From Cryobacterium frigoriphilum (lineage in GTDB: Bacteria > Actinomycetota > Actinomycetes > Actinomycetales > Microbacteriaceae): 64,000 bases of DNA. The stretch covers positions 148,636 through 212,635 of the forward strand of contig NZ_SOHE01000018.1 in the NCBI RefSeq assembly GCF_004403305.1, read 5' to 3'. The notes beneath the pieces are model-generated. The model saw nothing but the letters and a program-made list of their open reading frames with translations. It ran no database searches and had not been told where the DNA came from. Within the stretch, counting starts at the first letter, position 1. Every line of letters starts with the position of its first letter. A program made the translations under genes and the position numbers. Shown here in pieces: positions 9,350-18,453 of the stretch.

Positions 9350-9994
9350 ATGGACTTCGTCGAATTCCTGATCAACCGCGGGGACGACATGCTCGAACTC
9401 GGCCTCGAACACGCGGCCGTCGTCGGGGCCTCGGTCTTGCTCGCCACGATAATCGGCGTTGGACTCGGTGTCGCAAGCTACCGGCAGCCGCGCTCCCGTG
9501 AGGCGATTCTCGCCGTGACCGGGGCATTCCTCACCATCCCTTCGTTCGCACTGTTCATCCTGCTGATCGGGCCGCTCGGCCTCGGTTTTCTGCCGGTCGT
9601 CGTCGCCCTCACCCTCTATGGGCTGCTGCCGATCGTGCGCAACACCATCACCGGCCTGCGCGAGGTCGACCCGGCCATCGTCGAGGCGGCCCTCGGCATG
9701 GGCATGAGCCGGGGCCAGGTTCTGCGCCAGATCGAGCTGCCCCTCGCCTGGCCGGTCATCATCACGGGCGTGCGCGTCACGACGCTCGTGCTGCTCGGTA
9801 TCGCCGCGATCGGATCGATTGTGCTCGGACCGGGCTACGGCGACCTCATCTTCACCGGCCTCGCCCGGGTCGGCACCCCGGTCGCCGTGAACCTCGTGCT
9901 CGCCGGCACCCTCGGCGTGGTCGTTCTCGCCGTGCTCTTCGACGTGCTCTTCTACGTCATCCGCAAGCTCACCACGTCCGAAGGAATCCGATGA
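9350..9994 (+). CDS. Betaine/choline ABC importer permease (OpuCB/ProW-like)
   Basis: A 214-residue inner-membrane permease of the osmoprotectant importer family. It carries about five to six hydrophobic helices and the coupling-loop motif EAALGMGMSRGQVLRQIELP. Start is ATG at 9350 with RBS AAAGGACC; the longer in-frame reading to 9278 has no RBS. It is the first of four coupled genes for uptake of glycine betaine, choline or related compatible solutes. Confidence 0.92.
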   Translation: MDFVEFLINRGDDMLELGLEHAAVVGASVLLATIIGVGLGVASYRQPRSREAILAVTGAFLTIPSFALFILLIGPLGLGFLPVVVALTLYGLLPIVRNTITGLREVDPAIVEAALGMGMSRGQVLRQIELPLAWPVIITGVRVTTLVLLGIAAIGSIVLGPGYGDLIFTGLARVGTPVAVNLVLAGTLGVVVLAVLFDVLFYVIRKLTTSEGIR

Positions 9995-11220
9995 CCCCGA
10001 GCAACAGCAGCCCCGCCGGCACCCCCGGCACCGGCAAGGTCATGATCCGCCTCGAGAACCTCTCCAAACGCTTCCCCGGCCAGAAGACGGATGCCGTCTC
10101 CAACCTCTCGCTCGACATCTACGAGGGTGAAATCGTCGTACTGGTCGGGCCGAGCGGATGCGGCAAAACCACCACGATGAAGATGATCAACCGCATCGTG
10201 GAGCCCACCTCGGGCCGCATCATCCTCGACGGGGACGACGTCACGACCACCGACCCCGACGCCCTGCGCCGCCGCATCGGCTACGTCATTCAACAGGTCG
10301 GGCTGTTTCCGCACCAGACCATCGGTGAAAACGTCGCGACGGTACCGAAACTCCTCGGCTGGGACAAGGCCCGCGTGGCCGCTCGCGTCGACGAGCTGCT
10401 CACCATGGTCAACATGGCGCCCGAGACCTTCCGCGACCGCTACCCGAAGCAACTCTCCGGCGGCCAGCGCCAGCGGGTCGGCGTGGCACGCGCGCTCGGA
10501 GCCAACCCCGACGTCATGCTGATGGACGAACCCTTCGGCGCGATCGACCCGATCACCCGCGACCGCCTGCAGAACGAATTTCTACGCCTGCAGCGCGAGG
10601 TGCGCAAGACCATCGTCTTCGTCACCCACGACATCGACGAGGCCCTGAAGATGGGCGACCGAATCGCGATTCTGCAGGGGCCGTCGCAGATCGCCCAGTA
10701 CGACACTCCTGAGCAGATTCTCACCGCACCGGCGAGTGATTTCGTGTCGGACTTCATCGGACGCGGCGCCTCGCTCAAGCGCCTCGACCTCAGCCACGTC
10801 TCGGACATCACCCTCACGCAGTGGCCCACCGTGCGGGTAGGCGCCGACAATGCCGAGCTGCTCGACGTGCTGCGCCGCTCTGACAAGGGCGCGGTGCTCG
10901 TGCTCGATGACGCCGGGCGCCCCCGCCGCTGGGTCGCTCCCGACGACCTCGACCGCCACCCCGGCAGCCCCCTCGATCAGATCGGGCTCGTGCCCGAGGC
11001 CGTCGTGGAACCGCACGCAACCCTCAGCGACGCGCTCAACGAGCTGATCACCGCACGGTTCAGCGTCAGCATCGTCGTCGATGCCCACGGGGTCTACCAG
11101 GGCGTGGTCGATATCGATCAGATCACCGACGCCATCCGCTCGATGCGCGCCGCGGCCGTCGCCCGGGCGCGTGCCCGCTTCACGGAAGACCCGGCCGGCA
11201 CCCCGGTGATCGGCTCGTGA
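9991..11220 (+). CDS. Betaine/choline ABC importer ATPase with CBS domains (OpuCA/ProV-like)
   Basis: A 409-residue ATPase. Walker A GPSGCGKT is at residues 53-60, the signature is QLSGGQRQR, and Walker B is VMLMDEP followed by FGAIDPITR. The C-terminal 130 residues hold two CBS repeats (around LDVLRRSDKGAVLVLDD and DALNELITARFSVSIVVD), which in OpuA/OpuC proteins sense ionic strength or nucleotides and gate transport. ATGA overlap with the upstream permease and GTGA overlap with the downstream one show tight coupling. Confidence 0.94.
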   Translation: MTPSNSSPAGTPGTGKVMIRLENLSKRFPGQKTDAVSNLSLDIYEGEIVVLVGPSGCGKTTTMKMINRIVEPTSGRIILDGDDVTTTDPDALRRRIGYVIQQVGLFPHQTIGENVATVPKLLGWDKARVAARVDELLTMVNMAPETFRDRYPKQLSGGQRQRVGVARALGANPDVMLMDEPFGAIDPITRDRLQNEFLRLQREVRKTIVFVTHDIDEALKMGDRIAILQGPSQIAQYDTPEQILTAPASDFVSDFIGRGASLKRLDLSHVSDITLTQWPTVRVGADNAELLDVLRRSDKGAVLVLDDAGRPRRWVAPDDLDRHPGSPLDQIGLVPEAVVEPHATLSDALNELITARFSVSIVVDAHGVYQGVVDIDQITDAIRSMRAAAVARARARFTEDPAGTPVIGS

Positions 11221-11999
11221 GCACCCTCGTTCTGACTCCGGAACGGCTCGCGCCCGAGCCGTTGCACGCGCCGCGCCGCTCGCTCGCCGGCTACCTCGCG
11301 ATGCCCGCGATTCTTGCCCTCGTCTGCCTCGGCTTATACCTCTACGTGACCGCGCAGCAGCTCGATTCGATCGAGTCCCGGGCTCTCACCGCAACCGCGC
11401 TCGGCACCGCCGTGTGGCAGCACCTGCAGCTGACGGCCGTCTCGACGGTCATCACGTTGGCCATCGCCGTGCCGCTCGGCGTGCTGCTGACCCGGCCGTT
11501 CGCCCGCCGCCTGCGCCCCTATCTGCTGACCCTGCTCACCCTCGCGCAGGCGGTTCCGACGATCGCGGTGCTCGTGCTGCTCGCCGTCGCGTTTCTGTTT
11601 CTCGGGTTTCAGGCCGCCGTTGTCGGCCTCGTGCTGTACGCGATCATCCCCGTGCTGCTCAACACGATGGTCGGCCTCGAGCAGGTCGACGAGTCCGTGC
11701 TCGAGGCGGGCCGGGGAATGGGCATGTCCGCCTTCGGCGTGCTGCGCCACCTCGAACTGCCGCTGTCCGTGCCGATCATCCTCGCCGGGGTGCGCACGGC
11801 CCTCGTCATCAACGTCGGCACCGCGACCCTCACGACTTACATCAACGCCGGCGGGCTCGGCGACGTCATCGTCGCCGGTCTCAGCACCAATCGGGTGCTC
11901 GTGCAGGTCGTCGGCGCCGTGCTCACCGCGGTACTGGCCCTGCTGATCGATTACCTGGCCGGCCTGGCCGAAGATTTCCTGCGCCCCACCGGACTGTAA
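11217..11999 (+). CDS. Betaine/choline ABC importer second permease (OpuCD-like)
   Basis: A 260-residue membrane permease paired with the 9350 gene. It has the family loop EAGRGMGMSAFGVLRHLELP and about six membrane segments. It starts with GTG overlapping the ATPase stop. The final 18 bases with the stop codon resemble the units of the tandem array that follows, so the 3' end appears to have been the template for that array. Confidence 0.92.
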   Translation: MSTLVLTPERLAPEPLHAPRRSLAGYLAMPAILALVCLGLYLYVTAQQLDSIESRALTATALGTAVWQHLQLTAVSTVITLAIAVPLGVLLTRPFARRLRPYLLTLLTLAQAVPTIAVLVLLAVAFLFLGFQAAVVGLVLYAIIPVLLNTMVGLEQVDESVLEAGRGMGMSAFGVLRHLELPLSVPIILAGVRTALVINVGTATLTTYINAGGLGDVIVAGLSTNRVLVQVVGAVLTAVLALLIDYLAGLAEDFLRPTGL

Positions 12000-12060
12000 C
12001 GCCCCACAGCCTGTCATGCCCCACAGCCTGTCATGCCCCACCGCCTGTAACGCCCCACCC
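11983..12060 (+). repeat. 17-18 bp tandem array copying a gene's 3' end and stop
   Basis: The last 18 bases of the permease gene (GCCCCACCGGACTGTAAC) are followed by three 17-bp variants at 12001, 12018 and 12035 (for example GCCCCACAGCCTGTCAT) and a partial copy at 12052. It fills the gap before the solute-binding gene. Confidence 0.85.
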
Positions 12061-12075
12061 TACGAAAGAAGAAAC

Positions 12076-13002
12076 ATGAAGACCAAGGCCACCCTTCTCA
12101 CGGCATTCGGTGCCGGCATGGCCGTTCTGCTCAGCGGATGCGGCGTCGCCGACACCGACACGGCGACCGGAACCGGCGAACTCGCCGGTGTCGAGCTCGC
12201 GGTGGGTTCCAAGGAGTTCACCGAATCCATTCTGCTGGGGCAGATCGCATCCGTCGCCCTCGAAAATGCCGGAGCGAGCATCGACGACCGCACCGGCATC
12301 TCGGGCAGCGCCACCGTGCGTGAGGCCCTCGTCAGCGACGAGATCGACCTGTACTGGGATTACACCGGCACCGGCTGGGTGAACATTCTCGGCAACAGCA
12401 CCGAAGACGTTCCGGATGACCTCTACGCCGCCGTCGCCGAGGCCGACGCCGCCAACGGTGTGGCCTGGCTCGAGCCGGCCCCCTTCGAGAACACCTACCG
12501 GATCGCCGTTCCCACGGCCTTCGCCGAGGACAACGACCTCGTCACGATGAGCGACGCCGCCGCCTACATCGAGGCCAACCCGGCCGAGTCGGCCGTCTGC
12601 GCCGCCGCCGAGTTCATCAACCGCGACGACGGACTCCCCGGCCTGCAGGGCGCCTACGGCTTCGAGTTCTCCGAGGTCGTGCAGCTCGACCTCAACCTGA
12701 TCTACACGCAGGTCGGCGAATCCTGCAACTTCGGCGAGGTCTTCTCGACGGATGCCCGCATCGTCTCCAACGACCTGGCCGTGCTGAGCGACGACCTGGG
12801 CTTCTTCGTGCAGTACCAGGGCGCGCTCACGCTGCGTCAGGAGACCCTCGACGAGAACCCGGCGATCGAGTCGATCATGGCGCCGATCAGCGCCGCGCTC
12901 ACGAGCGAGGTCATCACCGAGCTCAACGGCCAGGTCGACAATGACGGCGAAGAGCCGCGCGACGTCGCCACCGAGTGGCTCACCGCCGAGGGCCTGATCT
13001 AG
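12076..13002 (+). CDS. Betaine/choline-binding lipoprotein (OpuCC/OsmF-like)
   Basis: A 308-residue binding protein with a lipoprotein signal (lipobox LSGC near residues 18-21) and a Thr/Gly-rich linker. Family motifs are GSKEFTES near the start of the mature domain and IDLYWDYTGTGW. It delivers osmoprotectant to the two permeases upstream. ATG at 12076 with RBS AAAGAAG is chosen; the in-frame extension runs back into the tandem repeats. Confidence 0.92.
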   Translation: MKTKATLLTAFGAGMAVLLSGCGVADTDTATGTGELAGVELAVGSKEFTESILLGQIASVALENAGASIDDRTGISGSATVREALVSDEIDLYWDYTGTGWVNILGNSTEDVPDDLYAAVAEADAANGVAWLEPAPFENTYRIAVPTAFAEDNDLVTMSDAAAYIEANPAESAVCAAAEFINRDDGLPGLQGAYGFEFSEVVQLDLNLIYTQVGESCNFGEVFSTDARIVSNDLAVLSDDLGFFVQYQGALTLRQETLDENPAIESIMAPISAALTSEVITELNGQVDNDGEEPRDVATEWLTAEGLI

Positions 13003-13055
13003 CCCCGCCGGCTTCGCCACCCCCGCTCTCCCACCCCGGGCTGCGTCACGCCCGT

Positions 13056-13136
13056 GGCTAATTCAGGAAGAACGGGCATCCGCTTGTCGAAATCCGGCCG
13101 ATTCCCGCGATGTCGACGACTTTTCCTGAATTAGCC
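13056..13136. terminator. Long inverted repeat at convergent gene ends (AATTCAGGA family)
   Basis: GGCTAATTCAGGAA (13056-13069) pairs with TTCCTGAATTAGCC (13123-13136), with a nested GTCGA/TCGAC pair inside. It separates the convergent opuC and deoR genes, and the deoR stop codon lies in the right arm. A second element with the core AATTCAGGA is at 23107. It is probably a bidirectional terminator. Confidence 0.7.
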
Positions 13137-13994
13137 CCCGGTCGGGGCGGACACGTAGTGAATCTGCAGGGTGGGCACGCGTGCCGCGAGGGCGTCGAGG
13201 CTCGCCCGGTGCTCCGGCGCGAGTTCGGCGTTGACGACCACATCGTCGAAGTCGGCCAGGTCGGCCACGTGGTACAGCCCCTTGCCCTCGAACTTGGTGT
13301 CATCGAGTAGCAGCACCGTGCGGTCGGCCCGCGCCAGCAGGGCCCGTTTCGTTTCGGCAGCCGCGGCATCCGGGTGAAACAGGGCGTCGTTCTTGAGGGC
13401 GGTCGTCGACACGAAGACCACGTCGGCCGACACCCTGCTGAGCTGTTCGACCACGACGGCACCGAGGAACGAGTCCGTCTCGAGCACGTATTGGCCGCCG
13501 AGGCCCACGAGGGTGATCTGCGGATGCGTCAGGGTCAGTTCTCGCATCAGCCCGAGCGCGTGGGTGACCACCGCGCTCGGTGCCCGCTCGCCGAGGTGGG
13601 CAAGCATCGCGGCAACCGTCGTCGAGTCGTCGAAGGCCACGACGTCGCCGGGCCGGATCAGCAGTGCTGCCTCGGCGGCGAGGGCGTTCTTGAGGGCGAC
13701 GCGGGTCACGCGGCGCAGGCGTACATCCTGTTCGGCAAACGGATGCGGCTTCGCTCGCGCCCCACCGCGCACCCGTTCGATGAGACCCTCGCGAGCGAGG
13801 TAGTCGAGGTCACGGTGAATGGTCATCGCGCTGACTCGGAACATGTCGACGAGTTCTTCGAGGCGCACCGGGCCGTGCGCCTCGATGTGGCGCACCAGTT
13901 CGCTGCGGCGCACGGGGGCGGTGAGTCCGTCACGGGAGTCAGCGGACGCGGGTGTATCGGGGGTGTCGTCGTCATTGACGTGGGCAAGCTTCAT
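13131..13994 (-). CDS. DeoR-family regulator of polyol genes
   Basis: A 287-residue regulator. The N-terminal helix-turn-helix is at about residues 27-80 (LVDMFRVSAMTIHRDLDYL), followed by a DeoR sugar-phosphate sensor domain (PGDVVAFDDSTTVAAML, DVVFVSTTALKND). It is divergent from a polyol permease and mannitol-family dehydrogenase and probably represses them until a phosphorylated sugar accumulates. ATG at 13994 is chosen; no good RBS is visible, and the in-frame start at 14072 would cover the operator region. Confidence 0.9.
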   Translation of the reverse strand: MKLAHVNDDDTPDTPASADSRDGLTAPVRRSELVRHIEAHGPVRLEELVDMFRVSAMTIHRDLDYLAREGLIERVRGGARAKPHPFAEQDVRLRRVTRVALKNALAAEAALLIRPGDVVAFDDSTTVAAMLAHLGERAPSAVVTHALGLMRELTLTHPQITLVGLGGQYVLETDSFLGAVVVEQLSRVSADVVFVSTTALKNDALFHPDAAAAETKRALLARADRTVLLLDDTKFEGKGLYHVADLADFDDVVVNAELAPEHRASLDALAARVPTLQIHYVSAPTGG

Positions 13995-14002
13995 AAGCGT
14001 AA

Positions 14003-14071
14003 TGATAGATGGCTGCACCGGTCTTGTTAAATCGGATGCGACATCCGCGGCCATGACGCCATTATCTATCA
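14003..14071. promoter_or_regulatory. Candidate DeoR operator pair
   Basis: TGATAGAT (14003-14010) and ATCTATCA (14064-14071) form a spaced inverted repeat between deoR and the permease gene. A direct repeat GTTAAAT occurs at 14025 and 14080. Spaced sites fit a looping DeoR-type repressor. Confidence 0.45.
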
Positions 14072-14165
14072 AGGTGCGTGTTAAATATGAAAGATCGTGT
14101 GTTAGTTTGGGTTCGCTCGATCACTGGTACATCGTGATCACTGGACCATCGTAAGGACGCGAAGA

Positions 14166-15530
14166 ATGGCAGCTCCGGCTCTCACCCACCCAGGCACGAC
14201 CCGCTCAGCACCACGCAGGGAGGGGCTGCTCGAGCGGCTCGGTCTGCCACGCCCGCTGCTGTGGGGGTACATCGGACTGGCCCTGTTCATGATTGGCGAC
14301 GGCGTCGAGACCAACATTCTCGCTCCGTTCCTCACCGGTGACCACGGATTCACCATTCCCCTCGTCGGCACCCTCGTCACCGTTTACGGCGTTGCCGTGG
14401 CAATCGCGGCATTCCTCTCCGCCGCCCTCTCGGACCTCTGGGGACCGCGCCGCGTCATGATGATCGGCGCCGGCATCTGGGTCGTCTTCAATCTGCTGTT
14501 TCTCACCGTGGCCCTCACCTCGAGCAACGTCATGCTCATCTTCATCACCTACGGCCTGCGCGGCTTCGGCTATCCCTTCTTCGCCTACGGCTTTCTCGTC
14601 TGGATCACTGCGACCGCCAACCCGAAGCACCTCGCGAGCTCCATCGGCTGGTTCTACGTGGCCTTCACCGCGGGCCTGCCCACCCTCGGCGCGCTCGTCG
14701 CGACCGGCGCCCTCGACCTCTTCCACCTGTCCATGTATGAAACCCTCTGGGTCTCCCTCGTTCTCGTCGTGATCGGCGCTCTCGTGGCCTTCATCGGGGT
14801 CAAGGAGAAGATCGGCCGTAAGCCCCTCGTCGACAACCCCGAGGAGGTCGTCAAGGTGCTCACCTACGGCCTGACACTGCTCGCCACGAAGCCCAAGGTC
14901 CTGCTCGTCATGCTCACCCGCATGATCAATTCGATCCCCACCTACGGCATGGCGATCTTCTTCCCGGCCCTGTTCGTCGACCGGTTCGACTGGACGATCG
15001 GCCAGTTCCTCATTCTCACCACCGTCATCTACGCGGTGAACATCCCCTTCAACCTCGTCTTCGGCGCGCTCGGCGACCGGTTCGGCTGGAGCCGCACGGT
15101 CACCTGGTTCGGCGCCGTGCTCTGCGCCGTCTCGATGATCGGCCTCTACGTCGTGCCGGTCTACGCCATCGGCCAGGGCTGGCCCTTCGCCTACGGCCTC
15201 ACCCTCATCGTCGGCGCGATCTTCGGCATCGGTCTGGCCGGCTTCGTTCCGCTCTCCGCGATCGCCGTGTCGCTCGCCCCGCAACAGCCCGGCGCCGCAA
15301 TGAGCTCCTACAACCTCGGCATCGGAGCGGCCGTCTTCGCCGGCCCGCTGCTCGTCGCCCTGCTCTACGGCACCCTCGGCGCGTTCGGCCTCGTGGTGCT
15401 CTTTGCCGTGCTGTACCTCGTGGCCGCGGTGATGGCATCCGTCTTGCGCGGCACGCAGCCCGGCTTTCACGGCATGCCGGCCCGCATCCCGCTGAATGAT
15501 GCTGCGCCAGCTGACGCACTGCAGCGCTGA
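14166..15530 (+). CDS. Polyol permease, MFS (RbtT/DalT-like)
   Basis: A 454-residue major-facilitator transporter with about twelve membrane helices. The N-terminal LLWGYIGLALFMIGDGVE and the loop LSDLWGPRRVMM match the polyol:proton symporter family that takes up ribitol, arabinitol or related sugar alcohols. It lies upstream of the dehydrogenase gene and is divergent from deoR. Start is ATG at 14166, with AAGGACG upstream. The particular polyol is not determined by sequence. Confidence 0.85.
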   Translation: MAAPALTHPGTTRSAPRREGLLERLGLPRPLLWGYIGLALFMIGDGVETNILAPFLTGDHGFTIPLVGTLVTVYGVAVAIAAFLSAALSDLWGPRRVMMIGAGIWVVFNLLFLTVALTSSNVMLIFITYGLRGFGYPFFAYGFLVWITATANPKHLASSIGWFYVAFTAGLPTLGALVATGALDLFHLSMYETLWVSLVLVVIGALVAFIGVKEKIGRKPLVDNPEEVVKVLTYGLTLLATKPKVLLVMLTRMINSIPTYGMAIFFPALFVDRFDWTIGQFLILTTVIYAVNIPFNLVFGALGDRFGWSRTVTWFGAVLCAVSMIGLYVVPVYAIGQGWPFAYGLTLIVGAIFGIGLAGFVPLSAIAVSLAPQQPGAAMSSYNLGIGAAVFAGPLLVALLYGTLGAFGLVVLFAVLYLVAAVMASVLRGTQPGFHGMPARIPLNDAAPADALQR

Positions 15531-15584
15531 CCCCTTCCCGTCACCTCGCACAACTCACCTCGCACAACCGAATCGAGACCCATC

Positions 15585-17117
15585 GTGACCACACTCGCCA
15601 CACCCACCACACCCACTCTGTCGGCCGGCATCGCCCTCACGACGGATGCCCTGCCCGCCCTCGCCGCCACCGTGCGGGTTCCCGCCTACGACCGCACCGG
15701 GCTGACCGCCGGCATCATGCACTTCGGCGTCGGCGGCTTCCACCGCGCGCATCAGGCCCTCATGATCGACGACCTGCTGAGCAGCGACGACCCGGTGACG
15801 CAGGCCCTCGCCCGCGACTGGGCCATCTGCGGCGTCGGCGTGCTGCCGGGCGACGCACACATGCGCGACGTCATGGCGGCCCAGAACGGCCTCTATACCC
15901 TGGTCGAGAAGCACTCCGACGGCCACCTCGAGGGCCGCGTCATCGGCTCGATCAACGACTACATGTTCGCCCCCGACGACGTTGAAGCCGTCATCGAGCG
16001 GATGTCCAGCCCCGCCGTCAAGATCGTCTCGCTCACCGTGACCGAGGGCGGCTACAACATCAACCCCGTGACCGGGGCTTTCGATCTTGGCAACCCGCTG
16101 GTTGTGGCCGACCTGGTGCCCGGCGCCGCGCCCGCAACGGTCTTCGGCATCACCGTCGAGGCCCTGCGCCGCCGCCGCGACCGCGGCGTGACCCCGTTCA
16201 CGGTCATGTCGTGCGACAACCTGCAGAACAACGGCGAGGTGGCCCACCGCACCTTCGTCGCCTTCGCGACCGCCCGCGACGCCGAACTCGCCGCCTGGAT
16301 CGACGCAAACGTCAGCTTTCCCAGCAGCATGGTCGACCGCATCACCCCCGGCACGACGGATGCCGACCGGGACCTCGTCACCGAGACCTTCGGCGTCGTC
16401 GACGCCTGGCCTGTCGTCTGCGAGCCGTTCTTCCAGTGGGTGCTGCAGGACTCGTTCACCGACGGCCGCCCGCCCTACGAGCAGGTGCGTACCCAGCTCG
16501 TCGCCGACGTCGAGCCCTACGAGCTCATGAAACTGCGTCTGCTCAACGCCAGCCACCAGGGGCTCTGCTATTTCGCTCACTTGATGGGATACCGGCTCGT
16601 GCACGACGCCGCCGGCGACCCGTTGATTTCCGGGTTCCTGCGCGCCTACATGGACGACGAGGGTTCCCCCACGCTCAAGCCGGTTCCCGGCATCGACCTC
16701 GAGGCGTACAAGAGCGATCTCATCGCCCGGTTCTCGAACCCGAACGTGCGCGACACCGTCGCCCGGCTCTGCAACGAGTCCTCTGACCGCATCCCGAAGT
16801 GGCTCGTGCCCGTGATCGTCGACCAGCTGGAGGCCGGGCGGTCGGTCGAGCTGTCGGCAGCAATCGTGGCGAGCTGGGCTCGGTACGCGGAGGGAACGGA
16901 TGAGCAGGGTCAGCCTATCGAGGTCGCCGACCGCCTCAGGGAGCGCGTCATGGCCAACGCCGCCGGGTTCGCCGCTGATCGGCACTCGTTCCTGAACGAC
17001 CGCGATCTCTTCGGCGACCTCGTCGACAACGCGACGTTTGTGGCGGCCTACGACCGGGCGCTCGAGCTGCTGCACACGGTCGGCGCCCGCGAGACCCTGA
17101 TTGCGTTGCTGACGTAA
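15585..17117 (+). CDS. Mannitol dehydrogenase family oxidoreductase
   Basis: A 510-residue long-chain polyol dehydrogenase that oxidises mannitol, arabinitol or a similar polyol to the ketose with NAD. The nucleotide-binding region is MHFGVGGFHRAHQ (about residues 45-57). The catalytic segment KLRLLNASHQGL carries Lys316, Asn321 and His324, the conserved Lys/Asn/His set. It starts with GTG at 15585, 54 bases after the permease, probably in one transcript. The N-terminus has a short Thr/Pro repeat. Confidence 0.9.
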   Translation: MTTLATPTTPTLSAGIALTTDALPALAATVRVPAYDRTGLTAGIMHFGVGGFHRAHQALMIDDLLSSDDPVTQALARDWAICGVGVLPGDAHMRDVMAAQNGLYTLVEKHSDGHLEGRVIGSINDYMFAPDDVEAVIERMSSPAVKIVSLTVTEGGYNINPVTGAFDLGNPLVVADLVPGAAPATVFGITVEALRRRRDRGVTPFTVMSCDNLQNNGEVAHRTFVAFATARDAELAAWIDANVSFPSSMVDRITPGTTDADRDLVTETFGVVDAWPVVCEPFFQWVLQDSFTDGRPPYEQVRTQLVADVEPYELMKLRLLNASHQGLCYFAHLMGYRLVHDAAGDPLISGFLRAYMDDEGSPTLKPVPGIDLEAYKSDLIARFSNPNVRDTVARLCNESSDRIPKWLVPVIVDQLEAGRSVELSAAIVASWARYAEGTDEQGQPIEVADRLRERVMANAAGFAADRHSFLNDRDLFGDLVDNATFVAAYDRALELLHTVGARETLIALLT

Positions 17118-17125
17118 CGGCCGTC

Positions 17126-17184
17126 GAGTCGCGGACTTCGCACCCTCACCCCCACACGAAGGCACGAAGTCCGCGACTCAAGCC
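17126..17184. terminator. Inverted repeat at convergent ends (CGCGGACTTCG family, copy 1)
   Basis: GAGTCGCGGACTTCG (17126-17140) pairs perfectly with CGAAGTCCGCGACTC (17165-17179). It lies between the convergent dehydrogenase and DUF559-like genes. A closely similar copy is at 18337-18392, so it is both a likely terminator and a dispersed repeat. Confidence 0.7.
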
Positions 17185-17255
17185 CGTGCGCACCGCACCG
17201 ACCTCGCCCCAGGCTCCCCTCCGCTACTCACCCGCGCGCGGCGTCCTCTTGCGGG

Positions 17256-18185
17256 CTAACTCACCTGACCGCGCACACCCAACCAGCCGCGAGCCCGTAG
17301 GCGCCGCTCGATGCGACTCACGAGCTCGACGGGGGCGGCGAGGTCATCGTCGGTGAACTGGTGCATGTGCCAATCGTTGTCTTCCAGCCGGCCCAGGCGA
17401 CGGATATCGCGGCGCCACTGCCCCCGATCGGTGCGGTGGTAGTCCCCCTGATACTCAAGAAGTGACCGATAGTCGCGATACACGAGGTCACCGCGGGCCA
17501 GGAACACCCCCTGGGGATCGTAGATGTCGCCGTTGCACTCGGGCTCAGGCAATCAAGCTTCGACGATGAACACACGCAGCTTCGATTCCCTTCGCGATTC
17601 GGCGCGGTCCCGCAGCAAAGGCAGGGCGCGGCGGGCCATGACCAAGCCGCGGCGACTCGGATAACGCGCCAAGGCATCCGTCAGCGCAGCAATCGTCGTG
17701 AGCGGATGCCGCCAGTACAACAGGTAGTCCCCCGCGGCGACGAGATCGGCCAGGTTGAGCACCGCCGCGAGGTCGAGCCAGGTGCGGGCCGGCCCTGTGA
17801 TCGGCAGGTCGCGCCAGAGCACAATCTCGTCGGCGGTAATGCTCAGCAGGTGGCCGATCACATCCCGAGCATCCATCGGCCGCCCCGGAACGGCAACGCT
17901 GACGTGCAGCGGTCGCGCCCGTTCATGCCGCGCCGGCAGCGGAACGCCGAGCAGCTGTGCCGCAGTCTGGTGGCTGAAGAAGGAGTCGGGCGACAACCGG
18001 GGTCCCAGAGCACGGCAGAACTCGGCGGTTGTGTGACCGAACGGCTCCCCCGAGCGGATGCCCCACAGTGGCCTGGCGAGATCACCACCGTTGAGCCGTG
18101 ACCGGCCAGCGCCGGCACTGACGCCGGCGCTGATGCGGAACGGTCTGCCGAACAGGTCGGCGGGAAGCAGGATGCGTGCGGTCAT
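17256..18185 (-). pseudogene. DUF559/endonuclease-like protein, broken by one in-frame stop
   Basis: Two open segments, 18185-17553 (about 210 residues) and 17552-17256 (98 residues), are in the same frame and separated only by TGA at 17553-17555. The joined product reads LRVFIVEA-stop-LPEPECNGDIYD and then EYQGDYHRTDRGQWRRDIRR, which matches the C-terminal endonuclease-like domain of a common actinobacterial family of about 300 residues. In relatives a Gly is expected at the stop, so a GGA-to-TGA change is the simplest cause. The N-terminal part resembles the AbiEi-like region of these proteins. The function of the family is uncertain. Confidence 0.75.
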
Positions 18186-18336
18186 GCCACCACACTGGCG
18201 CGATTCGCTCGGGTCACGGGGGTTGTGCACAGGGCACTTTCGTCTGAGGTGCTGTTAGGGGATGATCCCGGGCAACGTCCGGGCTCGGTCGCGGCAGCGT
18301 CCGGATCGTGCGCCCCACGACGGCCGCGGCACTCAA

Positions 18337-18392
18337 TCGCGGACTTCGCACCTTCATGTCGCCCACGAGGGCACGATCTCCGCGACTCAACC
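18337..18392. repeat. CGCGGACTTCG family inverted repeat, copy 2
   Basis: TCGCGGACTTCGCACC (18337-18352) and GAGGGCACGATCTCCGCGAC copy both arms of the element at 17126, with a few changes and different loop bases. It lies downstream of the MmcQ-like gene. Two copies within 1.2 kb indicate a dispersed repeat and not a one-off hairpin. Confidence 0.7.
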
Positions 18393-18401
18393 CACGGGCA
18401 C

Positions 18402-18446
18402 CACGGCCAGCACGGCCAGCACGGGCAGCACGGGCAGCACGGGCAG
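18402..18446. repeat. 9-bp tandem repeat, five units
   Basis: CACGGCCAG occurs twice and then CACGGGCAG three times, just past the stop of the MmcQ-like gene. It is non-coding on both strands. Confidence 0.85.
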
Positions 18447-18453
18447 CGGTGGG

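Noticed and set aside
17553..17555. TGA as selenocysteine codon
   Set aside because: No SECIS-like hairpin was recognised after it, and the family expects glycine at this place. A nonsense mutation is simpler.
18402..18446. CRISPR array
   Set aside because: Units are contiguous short repeats with no spacers, and no cas gene is present. The same applies to the arrays at 38541, 49767 and 51780.
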